Shown: positions 60,996 to 64,000 of the stretch, one piece after another
Layout: each line of letters starts with the position of its first letter
How positions within the stretch are numbered: position 1 is the stretch's first letter
Source of the DNA: JAHZKS01 sp047404135
Lineage (GTDB): Bacteria > Pseudomonadota > Alphaproteobacteria > Rickettsiales > JABSSG01
Assembly (NCBI GenBank): GCA_047404135.1
Contig: JBDOIT010000006.1
Location: forward strand, 113,876 to 177,875
Direction of reading: 5' to 3'
Length of the DNA: 64,000 bases
The notes under the pieces: generated by a model
Seen by the model: only the letters and a program-made list of their open reading frames with translations
The model's database searches: none
What the model was told of the DNA's origin: nothing
Made by a program: the position numbers and the translations under genes

Positions 60996-61820
60996 CTATT
61001 TCTTCCTCCTTCTAATAATAAATTGCTCTGTTCTCTTGTTACTTCTAGTCTTCTTACCTTTAGTTGACTTACCCCAAGGTGTTACTGGGTGCCTACCCCC
61101 AGAAGTCTTACCTTCACCACCACCGTGCGGGTGATCAACAGGGTTCATAGCTACACCTCTAACAGTAGGCCTTACACCTAACCATCTATTCCTACCAGCC
61201 TTACCCTTCTTGGTGTTTTGCTGATCTGGATTAGAAACCGCTCCTATAGTAGCAAAACATGCTGCCAGAACTTTTCTTACTTCACCAGATCTTAATTTTA
61301 ATAATACATAACCGGAGTCTTTACTCTCAATTTTCACAGAAGTACCCGCAGAACGAGCCATTTGAGCCCCTTTACCTGGCTTCAATTCAATATTATGCAC
61401 AACTGTACCAACAGGAATTGCACTTAAAGGAAGGGCGTTACCAACCTTAATATCAGACTTTTCACCAGATATAATGACATCCTTCTCTTTCAAGCCACTA
61501 GGAGCAATAATGTATGACATTTGGCCGTCTTTATATTTAACTAAGGCAATAAACGCTGTTCTGTTTGGATCATATTCAAGCCTTTCTACGGTTGCAGGCA
61601 TATCAACCTTACTTCTCTTAAAGTCAATTAGTCTGTATGATCTTTTGTGACCACCACCTTTGTGCCAACAAGTTATCCTACCGCTGTTATTTCTACCACC
61701 GGTTTTCTTCAAACCAACAGTCAAAGCCTTGTAAGGCTTACCCTTCCATAGAGAAGACTTGTCGACTTGAATCAAGCCTCTTCTTCCTGGTGTATCTGGA
61801 TTACAAGTTTTTAAAGCCAT
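60996..61820 (-). CDS. rplB: 50S ribosomal protein L2
   Basis: A 274-residue protein. KTGGRNNSGRITCWHKGGGHKRSYR, GVAMNPVDHPHGGGEGKTSGG (with the histidine important for peptidyl transfer) and GKKTRSNKRT are diagnostic. The start overlaps the rplW stop by 1 nt. Confidence 0.98.
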   Translation of the reverse strand: MALKTCNPDTPGRRGLIQVDKSSLWKGKPYKALTVGLKKTGGRNNSGRITCWHKGGGHKRSYRLIDFKRSKVDMPATVERLEYDPNRTAFIALVKYKDGQMSYIIAPSGLKEKDVIISGEKSDIKVGNALPLSAIPVGTVVHNIELKPGKGAQMARSAGTSVKIESKDSGYVLLKLRSGEVRKVLAACFATIGAVSNPDQQNTKKGKAGRNRWLGVRPTVRGVAMNPVDHPHGGGEGKTSGGRHPVTPWGKSTKGKKTRSNKRTEQFIIRRRKK

Positions 61821-62116
61821 TATTTTACTCCTGCACTTAAATCAATTTCATGTTTGTCTTCCAAAGTAACGATCGCCTTCTTCACGTCACTCTGAACACC
61901 CTTTATTCCTCTGAAGACCCTCTTCTTTCCTTTTGTATTCATTACATTAACTTTCGCAACTTTAACCTTAAAGATAGATTCTATTGCTCTTCTGATCTGA
62001 GACTTAGTAGCATCCATTCTCACTTTGAAAACGTATTTTCTGTAAGAAGACAAGATACTAGACTTCTCACTGACTATCGGGCATCTAATAATGTCGTATA
62101 AAGTTTCTTGTTTCAT
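61820..62116 (-). CDS. rplW: 50S ribosomal protein L23
   Basis: A 98-residue protein: IIRCPIVSEKSSILSSYRKYVFKV, then IRRAIESIFKVKVAKVNVMN. It forms the docking site for trigger factor and SRP at the exit tunnel. Confidence 0.97.
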   Translation of the reverse strand: MKQETLYDIIRCPIVSEKSSILSSYRKYVFKVRMDATKSQIRRAIESIFKVKVAKVNVMNTKGKKRVFRGIKGVQSDVKKAIVTLEDKHEIDLSAGVK

Positions 62117-62120
62117 ATTG

Positions 62121-62753
62121 CTACTTGGTTAATCTTTCTGTTATGGCGCTAATAGCGTCTGTTGTTATAAGTAAATGCTCACATTTTAAAAGGTCATAAA
62201 CGTTCACTCCTTCTACAGGGAGAGCATGAACATTTTTTAAATTCCTATGTGCCATCATAAAGTTCAAATCTTTCTCTTCATCCATTCCAATAACAAGAGT
62301 AGATTTTAAACCTATATTCTTCAGCTTTGCTGCAAGATCCTTTGTTTTGTTTGTTTTCAAAGACAAATCATCAAGAGCAATAAACTTCTTCTCTGCCACT
62401 TTCAATGATAATGCCATCTTTAAAGCAAGCTCTCTCACTTTCTTTTGGATTTTGTGAGAATGATCTCTAACAACCGGTCCGAAAATCACAGCACCACCTC
62501 TCATTTGAGGAGACCTTAAACTACCTTGCCTTGCATTACCTGTACCTTTCTGGTTAAAAGGTTTCTTAGTAGTACCAGAAATTTCACTAATTCCTTTTGT
62601 CTTGTGAGTACCAGCTCTACTTTTTGCCCTCTGCCACTCAACAACACGGTGTAAAATATCTTTTCTTATTTCCTGAGAATAGATAGAAGGCTCCAAAGAA
62701 ACGTCACCAACTTCCTTATTATCTAAATTCAAAACTTTTAACTTCACCTTCAA
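62121..62753 (-). CDS. rplD: 50S ribosomal protein L4
   Basis: A 210-residue protein. RAKSRAGTHKTKGISEISGT, then QKGTGNARQGSLRSPQMRGGAVIFGP contains the tunnel loop, and VIGMDEEKDLNFMMAHRNLKNV follows. In enterobacteria L4 represses this operon; no matching RNA element is claimed here. Confidence 0.97.
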   Translation of the reverse strand: MKVKLKVLNLDNKEVGDVSLEPSIYSQEIRKDILHRVVEWQRAKSRAGTHKTKGISEISGTTKKPFNQKGTGNARQGSLRSPQMRGGAVIFGPVVRDHSHKIQKKVRELALKMALSLKVAEKKFIALDDLSLKTNKTKDLAAKLKNIGLKSTLVIGMDEEKDLNFMMAHRNLKNVHALPVEGVNVYDLLKCEHLLITTDAISAITERLTK

Positions 62754-62756
62754 TAC

Positions 62757-63545
62757 CTATTTATTCTCGTTATTCTCTGAATTCCCTGCAGCCTTATCTT
62801 CTTGCATAGGAACGTCAGGAGTTGCAGCAGTTTCTGTAACCAAATTCAGATCTTCAACCTTCTTCTCCTGCTTTTTACCAGGGTAAGGAGCAGATTCAGG
62901 AACAGCCCTTTTGACAGCATCCTTAATAAGAACATATGAATTTTTGGATCCAGGAACACCTCCTTTCACTAAAATAGTGTCATTTTCTACATCTATGGCA
63001 ACAACTCTAAGATTTTGCATAGTCACCTGACTATTACCCATCTGACCAGCCATCTTTTTACCCTTAAAAACTCTACCAGGATCTTGACATTGACCGGTAG
63101 AACCGTGCGCTCTATGAGATATAGACACACCATGAGAAGCTCTCATGCCTTTAAAGTTATGCCTTTTCATAACACCAGCAAAACCTTTACCTATAGAGAC
63201 ACCTGAAATATCAACAAATTGATTCGGAATATAGTGGTCCGCCTTTATAGAAGTACCTACGTCTAACATCGCGTCTTCATCAACTCTGAATTCTGCTAAT
63301 TTCTTTTTAGGAGTAGCTGAGTTCTTCTTAAAATGCCCTTGAAGAGACTTCGAAGCTTTAGAAATATTCTTATATTCCTTAACACCTACCTGAAGTGCAA
63401 CATAGCCATCTCTAGATTTTTCCTTCTTCGCAACAACACTACAATTATCTATTTTTAGCATAGTCACAGGAATTCTAGCACCGCTTTCATCAAAAACAGC
63501 AGACATTCCTATTTTTTTTGCTATTACACCTACTCTACTCATCAT
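62757..63545 (-). CDS. rplC: 50S ribosomal protein L3 with acidic C-terminal tail
   Basis: A 262-residue protein: GVIAKKIGMSAVFDESGARI at the N-terminus, KGFAGVMKRHNFKGMRASHGVSISHR and GRVFKGKKMAGQMGN in the core. After about residue 213 follows a tail rich in P, E, K, D and N that is not part of the usual L3 fold. The first ATG (63545) overlaps the rpsJ stop (ATGA); a second ATG follows at once and could be the start. Confidence 0.97.
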   Translation of the reverse strand: MMSRVGVIAKKIGMSAVFDESGARIPVTMLKIDNCSVVAKKEKSRDGYVALQVGVKEYKNISKASKSLQGHFKKNSATPKKKLAEFRVDEDAMLDVGTSIKADHYIPNQFVDISGVSIGKGFAGVMKRHNFKGMRASHGVSISHRAHGSTGQCQDPGRVFKGKKMAGQMGNSQVTMQNLRVVAIDVENDTILVKGGVPGSKNSYVLIKDAVKRAVPESAPYPGKKQEKKVEDLNLVTETAATPDVPMQEDKAAGNSENNENK

Positions 63546-63862
63546 GAAGCACCAACTTTAATTTCAACATCAACTCCACATGCAAGATCAACTTTCATAA
63601 GAGCGTTAATTGTTTCAGGAGTAGAGTAGTCAATAATCACTAATCTTTTATGCTTCCTGATTTCAAATTGCTCCCTAGAATCTTTATCAACATGAGGGCC
63701 TTTGATCACCGTGTATTTTTGTATATTTGTAGGAATAGGAATTGGTCCACTGATTTCAGCACCAGTTCTTTTAACTGTATTGACTATCTCTTTAGACGCC
63801 TGATCCAATAAGATGTGGTCAAATGCTTGAAGTCTAATCCTAATTCTTTGGTTTCCACTCAT
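63542..63862 (-). CDS. rpsJ: 30S ribosomal protein S10
   Basis: A 106-residue protein: QRIRIRLQAFDHILLDQASKEIVNTV, then ISGPIPIPTNIQKYTVIKGPHVDKDSREQFEIRKHKRL. It is first of the S10 operon genes and follows tuf by 11 nt on the minus strand. Confidence 0.98.
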   Translation of the reverse strand: MSGNQRIRIRLQAFDHILLDQASKEIVNTVKRTGAEISGPIPIPTNIQKYTVIKGPHVDKDSREQFEIRKHKRLVIIDYSTPETINALMKVDLACGVDVEIKVGAS

Positions 63863-63873
63863 ACTATACTACA

Positions 63874-64000
63874 CTATTTCAAAATTTTAGAGACCACACC
63901 AGCTCCAACGGTTCTACCACCTTCCCTGATCGCAAATCTCAATCCTTCGTCCATCGCTATCGGTGCAATTAGTTGCACGTTTAGCTTCACATTATCTCCT
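63874..64000 (-). CDS. tuf: Elongation factor Tu, C-terminal part (cut by the window)
   Basis: The last 41 codons and stop (TAG at 63876-63874) of EF-Tu: GDNVKLNVQLIAPIAMDEGL, then RFAIREGGRTVGAGVVSKILK. This is the C-terminal beta-barrel that binds aminoacyl-tRNA. The gene runs off the right edge of the window. tuf directly before rpsJ is the usual order in alphaproteobacteria. Confidence 0.97.
   Translation of the reverse strand, partial: GDNVKLNVQLIAPIAMDEGLRFAIREGGRTVGAGVVSKILK

Noticed and set aside
1..64000. CRISPR array, insertion sequence or prophage
   Set aside because: No regularly spaced direct repeats, transposase, integrase or phage structural genes were seen. The only clear direct repeats are the two tandem duplications described.

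Overview
The window is AT-rich, densely packed bacterial DNA from an alphaproteobacterium, most likely an obligate or facultative host-associated member of the Rickettsiales (inference). The grounds are a clear CtrA cell-cycle regulator, an alphaproteobacterial-type AddB, CcmD/E/F cytochrome c maturation genes, EF-Tu directly upstream of rpsJ, a multi-subunit Mnh cation/proton antiporter as seen in Rickettsiales, many overlapping genes, and several decayed genes. The species cannot be named from the sequence alone.

Layout. (1) 1-8.1 kb, minus strand: an alpha/beta hydrolase and a ten-gene Mnh (Mrp) Na+/H+ antiporter operon, mnhE-F-G-A(C-terminal part)-B-C-D, followed by two further D-like subunits with a 61-residue membrane protein between them. 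(2) 8.1-20.3 kb: an orphan protein, tRNA-Asp, oligopeptidase B, an EamA transporter, an FMN reductase, dUTPase, a four-gene tripartite exporter (permease, ATPase, membrane fusion protein, TolC-like lipoprotein), a GT9 glycosyltransferase, a DUF6165 protein and an unknown membrane protein. (3) 20.3-24.1 kb: rpmJ (41 codons), tRNA-Arg, and a tandem duplication of about 769 bp running from inside tRNA-Arg to inside a class II aldolase gene. It leaves a 5'-truncated tRNA copy, a broken aldolase fragment and two diverged copies of a small DUF4234-like membrane protein. A TauE/SafE permease follows. (4) 24.1-31.2 kb: DacB-type peptidase, flavin reductase, AddB, tRNA-Ser, and an ABC-2 exporter with a small membrane protein. 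(5) 31.5-46.5 kb: rplM-rpsI, ruvX, a dicarboxylate or glutamate symporter, an FMN glutamate-synthase-like protein, cysQ, a quinone oxidoreductase, ccmD-ccmE-ccmF-ispE-RDD-murD, a yraN pseudogene, a YihY protein, znuC-znuB and ctrA. (6) 46.7-50.3 kb: clpA, a class 3 lipase and the remnant of a second lipase tail. (7) 50.3-64 kb, minus strand: the S10-spc-alpha ribosomal supercluster from tuf (partial) to rplQ, in canonical order, with secY, adk and rpoA.

The genes serve respiration-linked ion homeostasis (Mnh, Ccm), envelope building and export (MurD, DacB, GT9, the DevBCA/TolC-like exporter), isoprenoid precursor synthesis (IspE), DNA repair (AddB, RuvX), import from the host or medium (EamA, symporter, Znu) and translation. 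Five convergent gene pairs overlap at their 3' ends, and at least three clearly broken gene or tRNA copies are visible, so compaction and decay go on side by side. No insertion sequence, prophage or CRISPR array was seen. The most unusual signal is the tandem duplication at 21.3-22.8 kb: the non-coding flanks of the two copies are almost identical, while the small membrane ORF differs at many, mostly amino-acid-changing, positions.
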